From JBDHBD01 sp039586095 (GTDB lineage Bacteria > Gemmatimonadota > Gemmatimonadetes > Palauibacterales > Palauibacteraceae): DNA of 64,000 bases. Positions 32,430-41,061 of the stretch are shown here, in pieces. A program made the translations under genes and the position numbers. The notes under the pieces are model-generated. The model was given only the letters and a program-made list of their open reading frames with translations. It was not told where the DNA came from and did no database searches. The stretch covers positions 62,001-126,000 of the forward strand of contig JBDHLB010000002.1 in the NCBI GenBank assembly GCA_039586095.1, given 5' to 3'. The number at the start of each line of letters is the position of its first letter. Position 1 is the stretch's first letter.

Positions 32430-32870
32430 TCACACGTGAGTCGGCGCCACTTCGATCTGCTCGGACAGCTCTGGGGGAAGCGGGGCGGCAGTCCACTCCT
32501 CACAGCCATGCGCGCGCGTCGCGTACACCACCTTCATCTCCCCGCGGGCCACTGTTGTGCGTGCGTCCCCGTCGCATTTGCAGAAAACAACCTCGTAGCG
32601 GATCGCCTTGGAAGTCTTCTCACGTACCGTGAGAGACACCACGAACTGATCCCCGTAGCGGAGCGGCTGAAGGTACTCGCACCCGGCCGACACGCGCGGC
32701 ATGCCCAGGACTCCGTCGGCGCTCCTCTCGAAGGCCATCGACCCCAACGACCGATAGAACGCGTGTTCCGCCTCCTCCATGTATCGGAAGAACGCGGAGA
32801 AGTGCGCCACACCCGCCGTGTCGGTGTCGGCGAACTCGACTCGTCGTGAGAAGCTAAACTCGTAGGGCAT
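32430..32870 (-). CDS. Acyl-CoA thioesterase (4HBT hotdog family)
   Basis: A 146-residue single hotdog domain. It starts MPYEFSFSRRVEFADTDTAG, carrying the YbgC/4HBT catalytic pattern EFADTDTAGVAHFSAFFRYM with Asp17 as likely base, and continues with EYLQPLRYGDQFVVSLTVRE and the long strand IRYEVVFCKCDGDARTTVAR. Substrate could be acyl-CoA in lipid or menaquinone metabolism (compare the DHNA-CoA thioesterases of the same fold); the sequence does not decide. Followed by the YtxJ-family gene on the same strand. Confidence 0.82.
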   Translation of the reverse strand: MPYEFSFSRRVEFADTDTAGVAHFSAFFRYMEEAEHAFYRSLGSMAFERSADGVLGMPRVSAGCEYLQPLRYGDQFVVSLTVREKTSKAIRYEVVFCKCDGDARTTVARGEMKVVYATRAHGCEEWTAAPLPPELSEQIEVAPTHV

Positions 32871-32972
32871 AGGCGGTTCGTCGTCTTAAGGCTCGTTCCA
32901 CGACCGCCTAACATGTGTAGCGCAAGCGATCCGAAGGCAATGCCTGTAGCTGGCCCGTCTGCCGCTCGATAG

Positions 32973-33059
32973 GTGCACAGACCGAAGGTCTTCGGCGAGA
33001 CCTACAGGCGGTACTGCGAGCGGGTGCCGCGCTACCTGGAACGGCGTAAGCGGGTGTGA
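32973..33059 (+). pseudogene. Remnant of an isoprenylcysteine-methyltransferase-family protein gene (C-terminal tail only)
   Basis: After a stop codon at 32970, the frame reads VHRPKVFGETYRRYCERVPR and YLERRKRV before TGA at 33057-33059. This is the typical C-terminal signature of ICMT/phospholipid-methyltransferase-like membrane proteins (FGEEYRRYxxxVPR). No membrane spans or start are found upstream, so only the last 28 residues of a lost gene remain. Confidence 0.55.
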
Positions 33060-33123
33060 TGGGCCCTGCGATCACCAGGCGTCGGAGCGACCAACCTTCA
33101 TCGTAGGTCGGACCTGTCCGAGT

Positions 33124-33627
33124 TCAGCCCCCATCCGGCACGCCGCCATCCAGCGCGACCCGCCACTCCCCGTCGGCCGTCAGCCGCCAGATCGTCACAT
33201 AGCGGCCCTGGCTCACGGCCGTCGTATCTCCGGTCTTGGGGCGCGCCGTGTAGCGACCTGTCGTGAAGCCCAGGTCTCCGCTTCCCGCGATCTCGCCGTA
33301 GTCGGGCTCCCATGTCAGGTTCGTGACCTCGAGCATCGGGCCCATCAACTCGAGAATCGTCGCTCCCCCACGGACCAACTGACCGGGAACCAGCATTCCG
33401 CCATCCTCCGCGAACCACTCAGCCCAAGCGACGGCCCCGTTGGCGGCCACATCGTCGTTAAAGGCGCGGTCCGCTGCGAACAGGTCTTCCACTGTGGCGG
33501 CCGCCTCGGGCGCTGCACCTTCCGCGGCCGCGGTGGCCAGCGACTCTGTCTCGCCCATGGATCCTGTCTCCCCCGGCACGCCACACGCCGCCAGTAGCCA
33601 GATGCCGATCAAAAGCGTTCTTTTCAT
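33124..33627 (-). CDS. Lipoprotein with NTF2/SnoaL-like domain (DUF4440-type)
   Basis: A 167-residue protein with lipoprotein signal MKRTLLIGIWLLAACG (lipobox LAAC) and a low-complexity Ala/Glu spacer. Residues 45-165 form an NTF2-like domain: VEDLFAADRAFNDDVAANGA, WAEWFAEDGGMLVPGQLVRG, DYGEIAGSGDLGFTTGRYTA and GRYVTIWRLTADGEWRVALD. The family binds small ligands or acts as ketosteroid-isomerase-like enzymes. The ATG at 33627 is chosen because the signal peptide starts there. It is divergent from the membrane protein gene at 33655, with only 27 bp between. Confidence 0.75.
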   Translation of the reverse strand: MKRTLLIGIWLLAACGVPGETGSMGETESLATAAAEGAAPEAAATVEDLFAADRAFNDDVAANGAVAWAEWFAEDGGMLVPGQLVRGGATILELMGPMLEVTNLTWEPDYGEIAGSGDLGFTTGRYTARPKTGDTTAVSQGRYVTIWRLTADGEWRVALDGGVPDGG

Positions 33628-33654
33628 AGTGTCCCCCCGACACACGAGCTTAGA

Positions 33655-34227
33655 ATGATGAATGACCCGACAGACCCCCAGGTGTTGGATTTCAATGTAG
33701 CGGCCGCGGGTGAGGCACGACGCTCGAGCTGGCCGGACGTCATCGGAATCATCGGCATCATCCTGAGCGTCATTATCTTCGTCGACAAGCTGGACGATCT
33801 GATGACCCTCACGTGGACGGAAGAGCAGTGGAGCAGACTCCTCGGGACTCCGCTCGCTGAAACCATCGTCCGGTCGTTGCCTCCGGTGGGGTGGCGCCTC
33901 GTCTCGAGCGTGGCGCAGATGGCGCTCGCCGTACTCCTCCTCAGCGGATCCCTCGCCCTCCGACGCCGTCGCCGCGCCGGGATTTCCAGGTGCCGAACCT
34001 GGGCGATGCTGGCGATCGCCTGGGTCGCGGTGGAGATCGGGTGGGCGATCTGGTGGCTCTCCCGCTACCCGGAAGGCCTCATTGGAATCCCGGCTGCCAC
34101 GTGGCAGGGATTCGCCGCGTTCGGCATCGCGGTGGCGCTGGTCCTCCTGCTCGCCTTCCCCGTCTTCCTGCTGATCTGGTTCTCCCGAGGCGAAGTGCGG
34201 GCGGAGTACGAGGGCTGGCCCGGCTGA
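33655..34227 (+). CDS. Four-span membrane protein of unknown function
   Basis: A 190-residue protein with membrane segments at about 30-45 (VIGIIGIILSVIIFVD), 85-102 (VAQMALAVLLLSGSLALR), 115-135 (TWAMLAIAWVAVEIGWAIWW) and 150-175 (FGIAVALVLLLAFPVFLLIW). The loop between the first two carries WTEEQWSRLLGTPLAETIVR. No family is recognised. A GAG-poor leader precedes the double ATG, so the exact start (33655 or 33658) is uncertain. Confidence 0.6.
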   Translation: MMNDPTDPQVLDFNVAAAGEARRSSWPDVIGIIGIILSVIIFVDKLDDLMTLTWTEEQWSRLLGTPLAETIVRSLPPVGWRLVSSVAQMALAVLLLSGSLALRRRRRAGISRCRTWAMLAIAWVAVEIGWAIWWLSRYPEGLIGIPAATWQGFAAFGIAVALVLLLAFPVFLLIWFSRGEVRAEYEGWPG

Positions 34228-34326
34228 GGCTGTGGCTGTTGGTCAGTCGGCTGAAGCAGGTGCTGGCGGGCGGCGGGTGACGGACGGCGGGTGTCGCCAA
34301 GACTCCGCGCGTGATGTCCGCGGCGG

Positions 34327-34566
34327 TCAGTAGGAGACGCTTCTCCAGTCCAGCACGCGGACCAGGTTGGAGAAGTCATCGGTCCACGTGGCGTGTAAAG
34401 GCTGCTCGGTGATTGTCTCCCAGCTCGGGTCGGCGAGCAGAGGCCCGAGTGAGGCGGAGTCTCGCGCCAGAATCACCCAATCCGACTCGTATAAAAGATC
34501 GACATCCTCGATCGAGCCGTCGTCCGCGGAAGGGGAAGCCCCGGACGTGCCACAACAGCCCGGCAT
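34327..34566 (-). CDS. Short protein resembling the C-terminal end of spermidine-synthase-like proteins
   Basis: A 79-residue frame, starting MPGCCGTSGASPSADDGSIE and ending WTDDFSNLVRVLDWRSVSY. The stretch LLYESDWVILARDSASLGPL followed by TWTDDFSNLVRVL is what I would expect at the end of a long fused membrane protein/spermidine-synthase-like protein, so this may be a decayed remnant. It starts 15 bases after the epimerase stop and could still be co-translated. No start signal stands out. Confidence 0.4.
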   Translation of the reverse strand: MPGCCGTSGASPSADDGSIEDVDLLYESDWVILARDSASLGPLLADPSWETITEQPLHATWTDDFSNLVRVLDWRSVSY

Positions 34567-34581
34567 GCAGGCGCGTGCCGC

Positions 34582-35490
34582 CTAGTGTCGTGACGAGAGC
34601 AGCTCCCGGTACGCTTCGTCGGCGTGATCCGGGAACGACTTCAGCTCGGGCTTCCAGCCCAGCTCCGCCGAGTGGACGGCGATCAGCCGCTGATCCATGC
34701 ACAGGGCATCGGCTACGGGGCCCAGCTCCTCGCGCGCGTTCTCGAGCGCCAGGCTTCGCGTCACGCCACCCGCTCCTGCGGCCTCGCTAGCCGCAGCCGC
34801 CGCATCCACGACACGCACCGGATGTCCGTCCACCCCGTGGTAGATGCCGTTGGCCGACTCTTCCACGATCAGACGGTACAAACGAGCCAGGTCGCGACGA
34901 TGCACCATCGACCAGTGGTTCTGGCCCTCTCCTATGTAGGCCGCTGCACCCTCCTCCTCGGCCGAGGTGAAGAGCATGGCGGTAAGCGACCCCGAGCCGC
35001 CGTAGACGAGCCCCGGTCGCACTACGGCGGCGGAAAGTCGGGAGCCGTTCGCCTCCAGCACCCGGTTCTCATGCTTCACGCGCCAGGCCACGAGCTCGGG
35101 CGGATCGTCGGCCGCAGCGTCCTCCGCTGCCGGCTCATCCCCCGTGTTCCCGAGCACCCAGCAGCCGCTCGTGTAGACCAGGCGCCGGGCCACCCCCGTC
35201 TTGCTGGCCTTGAGGAAGGTGGCGATGGCCGTGGCGTCCGTCTCGACCGCATCGTCAGCCGCCGCGTAGTCGAACGCGCAATGAACGAGCGCGTCGTGCC
35301 CGGACGCCTCCTCCTCGTAGCTCGCTGGGTCGGCCAGATCGCCTTCCACCGACTCGGCCCCCAGACGCCGTGCGATCGCGGCCTTCTCCGACGAGCGGAT
35401 GAGCGCCGTGACCTGATGGCCGGCGCTCACCAGCTCCCGTACGACCGCGCCTCCGATGAAGCCGGTTCCACCTGTGATAAAGACGCGCAT
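34582..35490 (-). CDS. NAD(P)-dependent epimerase/dehydratase (extended/atypical SDR)
   Basis: A 302-residue Rossmann protein, MRVFITGGTGFIGGAVVREL with the GGTGFIGG dinucleotide loop, then GDLADPASYEEEASGHDALV, LVYTSGCWVLGN and VVRPGLVYGGSGS. The classical YxxxK is not obvious; instead ELVAWRVKHENRVLEANGSR is seen, as in the atypical SDR subgroup annotated as NAD-dependent epimerases. Its ATG overlaps the stop of the upstream M16 peptidase gene by one base (TGATG), so translation is coupled, although the two functions have no known link. Substrate unknown. Confidence 0.82.
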   Translation of the reverse strand: MRVFITGGTGFIGGAVVRELVSAGHQVTALIRSSEKAAIARRLGAESVEGDLADPASYEEEASGHDALVHCAFDYAAADDAVETDATAIATFLKASKTGVARRLVYTSGCWVLGNTGDEPAAEDAAADDPPELVAWRVKHENRVLEANGSRLSAAVVRPGLVYGGSGSLTAMLFTSAEEEGAAAYIGEGQNHWSMVHRRDLARLYRLIVEESANGIYHGVDGHPVRVVDAAAAASEAAGAGGVTRSLALENAREELGPVADALCMDQRLIAVHSAELGWKPELKSFPDHADEAYRELLSSRH

Positions 35491-38309
35491 CAGGTCGCCT
35501 CTTTCGCTCCCGCGAAGTCGCCCGCGCGGATGATTACCCAGCGGGCCGGGTCCACCCAGCGCCGCATGGCCTCGTTCACCGCCTCCGGTGTGAGATTGGA
35601 GATCGCCGCCTCGATCTCTGCGGTGAACTCCATCGTGCGATCCAGGAACAGATTGTCCGCCAGCTGTCTCGCCAGCGTGTTGTCGGAACTCCGCTGGTTC
35701 TGCACGCGGTCCAGGTAGCCCGTAATCGCGGCCTCGACCTCTTCGGCCGTGAAGCCCGTCTCGAGCATCTTCCTGATCTCGTCATTGAACGCCTCCACCA
35801 CCCGGTCGGCGTTTTCGGGCGCGTAGATGGCGAACGCGAGCAGCACGCCCCGTTCGTCGAGCGAGTTCACCTGGAAGCGCGAGCCCACGCCGTAGGACAG
35901 GCCCTCCTCCTGCCGAATCCGCGTGGCGAGACGGCTGTTCAGGAAGCCGCCACCCAGCATGTAGTTGCCGAGCACCAGCGCGGGATAGTCGGGATGGTCA
36001 TCCCGCATCTCCATGGGCAGCCCGGCGATCATGAAGGCGTTCGCCTTGTCGGGCGTCTCGATGTCCATCTCGAGCGGCTCGACGTCGCGGAAGGGCCGGT
36101 CGAAGCGAACGTATGCCTCATCGCTCGTCCAGTCGCCGAAGATCTCCTCCACCAGCGGCCGGATCTCCGCAGGGTCGAAGTCGCCGACCACCGCCATTGT
36201 GCCGCCCTGAGCGCCGTAGAACGAGCCGTAGAAGGCACTCGCTTCCTCGACCGTGACGGTCTTCAGGTTCTCGGCCGCCTCGGCGAGCGTCGGCGTGTAC
36301 TCGGGGTGGCCCTCGGGCCATGGGTTCAGGTGTCGGCCGAACTCCACGCTCGCCTTGGCCGTGGGCTCGGACATCTGACTCTCGAGCTGCGCCAGCCGTT
36401 CCTCGCGCACCAGCTCGAACTCGTCGGCGTCGAACACGGGGTCCCTCATCACCTTGCCCAGCAGGCGCATCAGCTCGGGCAGGTTCTCGCGAACGGTCTG
36501 AATGGTGACCTGGGCCGACGTCGCCCCGCCGCTGGAGTTTATCTGTGCCTTGAGGCGGGCGAACTCGTCCCGGATCTGCTCGCGGGTCATGGTGCTCGTT
36601 CCACGGCCCAGCATCTCGGCGGCGAGCTCGGCGGCCGTCTGCGTGCCCATCAGCGCCTCTTCGGTGCCGAAACGAAGCTGGGCGGTCATGACGACCGTCT
36701 CGCCCCGGTTTTCCTTGGGCAGGAAGGCGACCTCGAACCCGTTGGACAGTTCGAACCGCTCGGTGCGCGCGTCGACGTTGGCCGGGGTCGGGTCGAACGT
36801 CTCGCCGGCGGCCACTGCCTCGCCACCCGTGTAATCGGCAACCAGCGTGGCGACATCCGGGGTAGGTGGAATCTCCGCGCGGAGCGGCTCTTCTTCCGTG
36901 GGAATGAAGAACCCGAGCGTCCGGTTGGACGGCTTCAGATACGCCTCGGCGACGCGGGCCACGTCGGCCGGCGTCACTTCCTTCAGCCGGTCTCGGTGCA
37001 GGAAGAAGAGTCGCCAGTCGCCCATCGACGCCCACTCACTGACGCCCAGCGCGATCCGCTGCGTGTTGCGGAACTGGAGATCGATGTTGCTGAGGAACTG
37101 CGTGCGGGCCCGCTCCACCTCTTCTTCCGTCGGCGGGTTCGCGATCAGGTCGTCGATCGTTGCCAGCATCGTCTCGGTCGCCCCGTCGAGCGAATCCTCG
37201 AGACGAACCTGCGCGAACGCCATCAGCCCGCCCGGCTCCCTCAACTGGAACGAGAAGGCAGCGGTGCTGGCGGCCAGTCCGGGCTCGACCAGGGCCTTGT
37301 ACAGGCGACCCGAGGGCTCGTTGCCCAGCACGTGAGTGAGGATTTGAACGGCCGGGTAGTCCTCGTGCGAGCCCGCCGGCACGTGATAGACGGCCATCGC
37401 GAGCTGGACATCGCCCACCCGACGAAGAGTGACCGTGCGCTCGCCATCCTGGGCTGGCTCGGCCGTATAGGTGGGCCACAGCTTCATGGTCCCGGTGCGC
37501 TCGGGACGCGGAATCACCCCGAACTTCTCCGCGATCAGCTCGAGCGCTCGCGCCTCGTCGAACCGGCCGGCCACCATCAGAATCGCGTTATCCGGCTGAT
37601 AGTACTTCCGGTAAAAGGCCTGCAGCCGCTCGATCGGCACGTTCTCGATGTCCGCCCGTGCGCCGATCGTCGAGTTCCCATAGTTGTGCCACTGGAACGC
37701 CGTCGATTGAACGCGCTTCTGAAGCACGCGGAATGGGCTGTTCTCGCCCGACTCCCACTCGTTGCGGACCACGGTCATCTCGGAGTCGAGGTCCTCCTTC
37801 GCGATGAAGGAGTTCACCATGCGATCCGCTTCGAGATCGAGCGCCCACTCCAGGTTCTCATCGGTAGCAGGGAAGGTCTCGAAGTAGTTCGTGCGATCGA
37901 ACCAGGTGGTCCCGTTGGGGAGGGCGCCACGCTCCGTCAGTTCCTGAGGGATGTTCGGGTGGTTCGGCGTGCCCTTGAACACGAGGTGTTCGAGAAGGTG
38001 TGCCATCCCGGTCTCGCCGTACGATTCGTGCCGCGAGCCGACCAGGTACGTGATGTTGACCGTGATCCGCTGCCGGCTCTGGTCCGGGAAGAGCAGCACC
38101 CGGAGTCCGTTGTCGAGCGTGTACTCGGTGATCCCCTCGACCGTCACACCCTGCGTGATCCCCGCTGGAAGCGCCTGGGTCGCCTGCGCCTCCTGGGCGT
38201 GAACCGTCGTCGGCATGGCGGCGGTCGCGACGATCGCCGCCATCGCCGCCGCCGTTATGGTGGCCATCAGGGCCGGGTGACTCCGACCCATCGTGTCCGA
38301 TCGCATCAT
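35490..38309 (-). CDS. M16 family (insulinase-type) zinc peptidase, two-domain exported protein
   Basis: A 939-residue protein with signal peptide (MMRSDTMGRSHPALMATITA, cut near TVHAQE). The first M16 half contains the inverted zinc motif HLLEH in GMAHLLEHLVFKGTPNHPN with the later glutamate in NLEWALDLEADRMVNSFIAK. The first pair spans about 50-480, and a second pair (about 500-930) lacks the HxxEH motif but keeps YGVGSRFQVNSLDERG, as in fused periplasmic M16 peptidases (pitrilysin-like, PqqL-type). The start 38309 is chosen at the signal peptide; a TACAAT box (38446-38451, leftward) lies about 140 bases upstream. It likely degrades peptides in the periplasm. Confidence 0.9.
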   Translation of the reverse strand: MMRSDTMGRSHPALMATITAAAMAAIVATAAMPTTVHAQEAQATQALPAGITQGVTVEGITEYTLDNGLRVLLFPDQSRQRITVNITYLVGSRHESYGETGMAHLLEHLVFKGTPNHPNIPQELTERGALPNGTTWFDRTNYFETFPATDENLEWALDLEADRMVNSFIAKEDLDSEMTVVRNEWESGENSPFRVLQKRVQSTAFQWHNYGNSTIGARADIENVPIERLQAFYRKYYQPDNAILMVAGRFDEARALELIAEKFGVIPRPERTGTMKLWPTYTAEPAQDGERTVTLRRVGDVQLAMAVYHVPAGSHEDYPAVQILTHVLGNEPSGRLYKALVEPGLAASTAAFSFQLREPGGLMAFAQVRLEDSLDGATETMLATIDDLIANPPTEEEVERARTQFLSNIDLQFRNTQRIALGVSEWASMGDWRLFFLHRDRLKEVTPADVARVAEAYLKPSNRTLGFFIPTEEEPLRAEIPPTPDVATLVADYTGGEAVAAGETFDPTPANVDARTERFELSNGFEVAFLPKENRGETVVMTAQLRFGTEEALMGTQTAAELAAEMLGRGTSTMTREQIRDEFARLKAQINSSGGATSAQVTIQTVRENLPELMRLLGKVMRDPVFDADEFELVREERLAQLESQMSEPTAKASVEFGRHLNPWPEGHPEYTPTLAEAAENLKTVTVEEASAFYGSFYGAQGGTMAVVGDFDPAEIRPLVEEIFGDWTSDEAYVRFDRPFRDVEPLEMDIETPDKANAFMIAGLPMEMRDDHPDYPALVLGNYMLGGGFLNSRLATRIRQEEGLSYGVGSRFQVNSLDERGVLLAFAIYAPENADRVVEAFNDEIRKMLETGFTAEEVEAAITGYLDRVQNQRSSDNTLARQLADNLFLDRTMEFTAEIEAAISNLTPEAVNEAMRRWVDPARWVIIRAGDFAGAKEAT

Positions 38310-38540
38310 TCTCGCTTCCTGTCTGTTATGGCTCTCTCGCGAGGTCTTCTCAGAGGTTCTCTCCGGGAGTGGCGGCCGTCGGCCGGACGCCCGCCAAAAC
38401 CTGAGGAGGCGCGGGCCGGGACAGTTGGCCTGCGCCGGAGTTCTAATTGTATCGAAACCGCGCGGGGGGGGCGAGGTTCCGCGATGCGATTCCACTCGTC
38501 CGAGGCCTCGAGAACACTCAGCCGAAAGCGTACGATCCGC

Positions 38541-38942
38541 TCAGCGTAACACTTCCACAGTTGCGCTGTGTCCGGGGACGGTTGCCAGGGCGGAGTCGAG
38601 GGTGAGGAGCGGGGCTTCGAGCGCCTCGGCAAGAGCGAGGTAGGCCGCATCGTAGGCGCTCGCGTTGTGCCGCAGCTCCCAGATGCGGGGAAGCAGCAGC
38701 TGGTGCGAATAGCGTTCGAGAGGCATACGCGCGAGGTCCTCGACAGCCTGGCGGCCTCGGGGTGCAGACACCTCGCCGAATCGTCTGTACCGGCGGAGCA
38801 CCTGCGCCACTTCGACGTCCAGCAGGTGCGGGGCGTGCATCGTCTGCTCGACAGCGAAACACCGGTCGGCGATCGCGCTCGCCGATTCGACATCGGTCTT
38901 CAGCAACAACTCCACGATCGCCGACGCGTCGACGACAATCAC
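38541..38942 (-). CDS. vapC: VapC-type PIN-domain ribonuclease toxin
   Basis: A 133-residue PIN protein. The GTG at 38942 overlaps the vapB stop (GTGA) and gives VIVVDASAIVELLLKTDVES with the first acidic residue, then LLDVEVAQVLRRYRRFGEVS, and the C-terminal acidic cluster AYDAAYLALAEALEAPLLTL followed by LDSALA. The metal-binding Asp/Glu set expected for VapC is present, so an active nuclease is likely; targets are usually initiator tRNA or rRNA loops, not predictable here. Longer upstream frames cover the vapB gene in another register and are not real. Confidence 0.88.
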   Translation of the reverse strand: MIVVDASAIVELLLKTDVESASAIADRCFAVEQTMHAPHLLDVEVAQVLRRYRRFGEVSAPRGRQAVEDLARMPLERYSHQLLLPRIWELRHNASAYDAAYLALAEALEAPLLTLDSALATVPGHSATVEVLR

Positions 38943-39178
38943 GCTTCGTCTCGTGCCTCGCGCTCGGCGCGGACCGCTTCTGCCGGTGGCTCGGAGACCT
39001 CCACGGTAGCTCGTTCGCCGAGCCTGGCCCGCATCTCCTCCGGTGTGGCTCGCTCGGCCGCGCGGCCGATGATGCCAAGGAGATACTCCGACAGCGACTG
39101 GCCGGCGAGGGCAGCCCGAGCCTTCAGCTGCCGATGCAGGGTGTCGGGTACGTTGCGAACCTGAATCATACGTCCCAT
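38939..39178 (-). CDS. vapB: FitA/VapB-type ribbon-helix-helix antitoxin
   Basis: A 79-residue antitoxin. The N-terminal ribbon-helix-helix is MIQVRNVPDTLHRQLKARAA followed by LAGQSLSEYLLGIIGRAAER, the FitA-like signature; the acidic C-terminal tail (VEVSEPPAEAVRAEREARDE) would wrap the VapC active site. It precedes vapC with a 4-base overlap. A 17-bp near-palindrome just upstream is the probable autoregulatory operator. Confidence 0.88.
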   Translation of the reverse strand: MGRMIQVRNVPDTLHRQLKARAALAGQSLSEYLLGIIGRAAERATPEEMRARLGERATVEVSEPPAEAVRAEREARDEA

Positions 39179-39182
39179 GTTC

Positions 39183-39210
39183 TATACATGCGTACATGCA
39201 TTATGCATGT
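39183..39210. promoter_or_regulatory. Palindromic operator of the leftward vapBC pair
   Basis: ACATGCA-TTA-TGCATGT (39194-39210) is a perfect 7-bp inverted repeat around three bases, preceded by another half-site TACATGC at 39185-39191. It begins 15 bases upstream of the vapB ATG in an AT-rich patch. Ribbon-helix-helix antitoxins bind such sites as tetramers and repress their own operon. Confidence 0.7.
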
Positions 39211-39295
39211 CAAGCCAGCGGCAGGACTTCCCCATCGAAGAGGCCGTCGCCGCTCGGGTGATGCAGGATGGGGGAAGGGATCAACCGCAGCTCAC

Positions 39296-39862
39296 CTACG
39301 GGGTCTGCACGCCGTCCTCATCCTCCAGCTTCGTGAGCTTCAGGGTGCCGCGGAGGTTCCGATCGAACGTCTGTTCTTCGCTGGAGCGCTTCACGCACAT
39401 CCGCGCGCCCGTGGAGGGGTTCGTCGCGTAGCGGATGCACTCTCCCGGCACGATGCGGGTGTCGGTGATCTGCCAGGAGGCGTAGCCCTCGAGCCCGCTG
39501 ACATCACGACGGACCACGAGATTCAGGCCCCGGCACGTCAGCGTGAGGCGATTGCCGCGCAGACGCGCTCTGGCTCCACCCTTCAGCTCTCTGCCTTCGT
39601 AGACCCGCGTGCACCGGTTCCCGCTGCCCGGCGAGAACATGAATCGGACCGAGTACTCGTCGAGGCTGTGAAGCACGAGATATCCCTCGACCTGCTGTCC
39701 CTCCGAGATCGCATCGAACGAATACCGTCCGACGTACTCGCTCCACTCGGGGAGAGACGTGGACGAGGCACCCGAGCTCGCACAGCCTGCAGTCGCCAAG
39801 AGAGACAGACCGGCGAGGAAGCAGCGGAGGAGGAGCGGGCGCGAGGGAATCTGTCGGAACAT
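39296..39862 (-). CDS. Exported lipoprotein of unknown function
   Basis: A 188-residue protein starting MFRQIPSRPLLLRCFLAGLS with lipobox LATAGC. The mature part is beta-rich (EWSEYVGRYSFDAISEGQQV, SVRFMFSPGSGNRCTRVYEG, RARLRGNRLTLTCRGLNLVV) with four cysteines, suggesting disulfides and a small barrel that binds a ligand. The start at 39862 follows from the signal peptide. No family recognised and no clear partner gene. Confidence 0.65.
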   Translation of the reverse strand: MFRQIPSRPLLLRCFLAGLSLLATAGCASSGASSTSLPEWSEYVGRYSFDAISEGQQVEGYLVLHSLDEYSVRFMFSPGSGNRCTRVYEGRELKGGARARLRGNRLTLTCRGLNLVVRRDVSGLEGYASWQITDTRIVPGECIRYATNPSTGARMCVKRSSEEQTFDRNLRGTLKLTKLEDEDGVQTP

Positions 39863-39992
39863 GGCGTACACCTTGGACGGCGAGGCTGACGAATACAGAG
39901 GGGCCGCACAATTTCCCACGGCACTGTAGCTACACGATCGGTATACCTCGTATGGGGAGAATAGATCGGGGATGCCAGAAGGAGCGGCCCGC

Positions 39993-40634
39993 TTAGGCGG
40001 CCTCCGGCACCCCCATCTCCGGCTCGAAGCGCTCCCGATCCCGGTACACGATCGCAGCCGTCGCGAACACGCCAACCACCAGCATTCCGATGTCCTCGAG
40101 GATACCCCACGAGATCGGCACCACACCCATGAGCGACCACAGCAGCGGGATCGCGAGCACGTACTTCGGGACCCGGCTGGTCGTCAGGAGCAGCAGGCCC
40201 ATCGTGAACGCGCACGTTGGGCAGGGAACGAGGCCGAAGGGAAACGACTGTGGCCAGCGGTGTCCGATCGCATAGCCGAAGAGGGGATACCCCACCAGCG
40301 CGTACAAGAGGATGACGAGGCCCGCGACGCCGTAGAAGCCGCGCGTCCACCCGAAGGAGAGCTTGGGCCGCAGCAAGCCGGCATCCACGAACAGGACAGC
40401 CTGAATCACGAAGAGGGCCCCGAACGCGGGGCGGCCCCAGAAGGCGACGTTGAACACGACGCCGACCCACAGCCAGAAGATGGCCAGGATTCCCGCCACG
40501 AGCTTCGACGAGTGTGCCGTGGGCCGGAAGACAAGCCAGATGGCGGCAAGGCCCAACACGTACGCGACGCCGTGCAGTGGCCACAGGGCGAGGTTGTAGG
40601 CCTCGAGAATCGTCACGAACTCCTGGTAGGTCAT
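39993..40634 (-). CDS. DUF6064-family membrane protein
   Basis: A 213-residue protein with about six or seven membrane spans. It starts MTYQEFVTILEAYNLALWPL after GAGGGAG. Conserved-looking blocks are ILAIFWLWVGVVFNVAFWGR, LVILLYALVGYPLFGYAIGH and GLVPCPTCAFTMGLLLLTTS, the last with a CPTC pair that is characteristic of DUF6064 proteins. The function of the family is unknown. The gene is monocistronic. Confidence 0.8.
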   Translation of the reverse strand: MTYQEFVTILEAYNLALWPLHGVAYVLGLAAIWLVFRPTAHSSKLVAGILAIFWLWVGVVFNVAFWGRPAFGALFVIQAVLFVDAGLLRPKLSFGWTRGFYGVAGLVILLYALVGYPLFGYAIGHRWPQSFPFGLVPCPTCAFTMGLLLLTTSRVPKYVLAIPLLWSLMGVVPISWGILEDIGMLVVGVFATAAIVYRDRERFEPEMGVPEAA

Positions 40635-41061
40635 CGGACTCCCTCACAGCTCATGACGTGGATGGAATGACGGGTCCGGACAGAGCCAAGTTAGGGCATC
40701 TCGGGGAATCGAACAGGCGGCCCGGCTTTCCGATAATATGATTCTCATATCGGCCCGCATGATCTGTGGCTGGCTGCGAGCTGTCTTGCGAGAGGACTGG
40801 CCCTGGTGACTTCGAATGAAAGGGGATTCGATCGCGTACCAGGCCTCGAGCTCGAGGTGTGGAGCGACTGATGCGTTGGCGCCGCGTGCGGCAGCCAGGA
40901 AGCCGAGAGGTGCGACGAAGATGCATGAAGGGGCGGCCCGAAATGGAGCCGCCCCTTCGTGTAGAGGCTGACTGTCGCGCTGATAAGTCGGCCTCACGGT
41001 GCGGGCGCCACGCGGCCACCCGCAGCGTTACATGACTCGGTCGCCCGAAGCGCTCGCCCGC
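40635..41061. other. 427-bp intergenic stretch
   Basis: Between the DUF6064 gene start and the end of the TolB-like gene. It contains an AT-rich imperfect inverted repeat (40730-40753) that probably holds the leftward DUF6064 promoter (TATTAT box on the minus strand at 40733-40738) and a strong GC-rich hairpin at 40927-40958. I see no protein-like frame. Confidence 0.5.
40927..40958 (-). terminator. Strong hairpin, probable terminator of the TolB-like gene
   Basis: An 11-bp perfect stem (40927-40937 with 40948-40958) closes a 10-base loop, about 100 bp past the stop of the leftward TolB-like gene. The sequence after it in that direction (ATGCATCTTCG) lacks a clear U-run, so it might act as an RNA-stabilising element instead. 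Confidence 0.45.

Noticed and set aside
34582..35490. Loss of the SDR catalytic Tyr in the epimerase as an unusual feature
   Set aside because: The replacement sequence (WRxxHE-type) is what I would expect for the atypical SDR subgroup, so it is not remarkable.
35994..38549. 851-codon open frame on the plus strand opposite the M16 peptidase gene
   Set aside because: His/Arg/Leu-rich antisense shadow produced by GC-rich codon structure; the minus strand carries a signal peptide and zinc motif.
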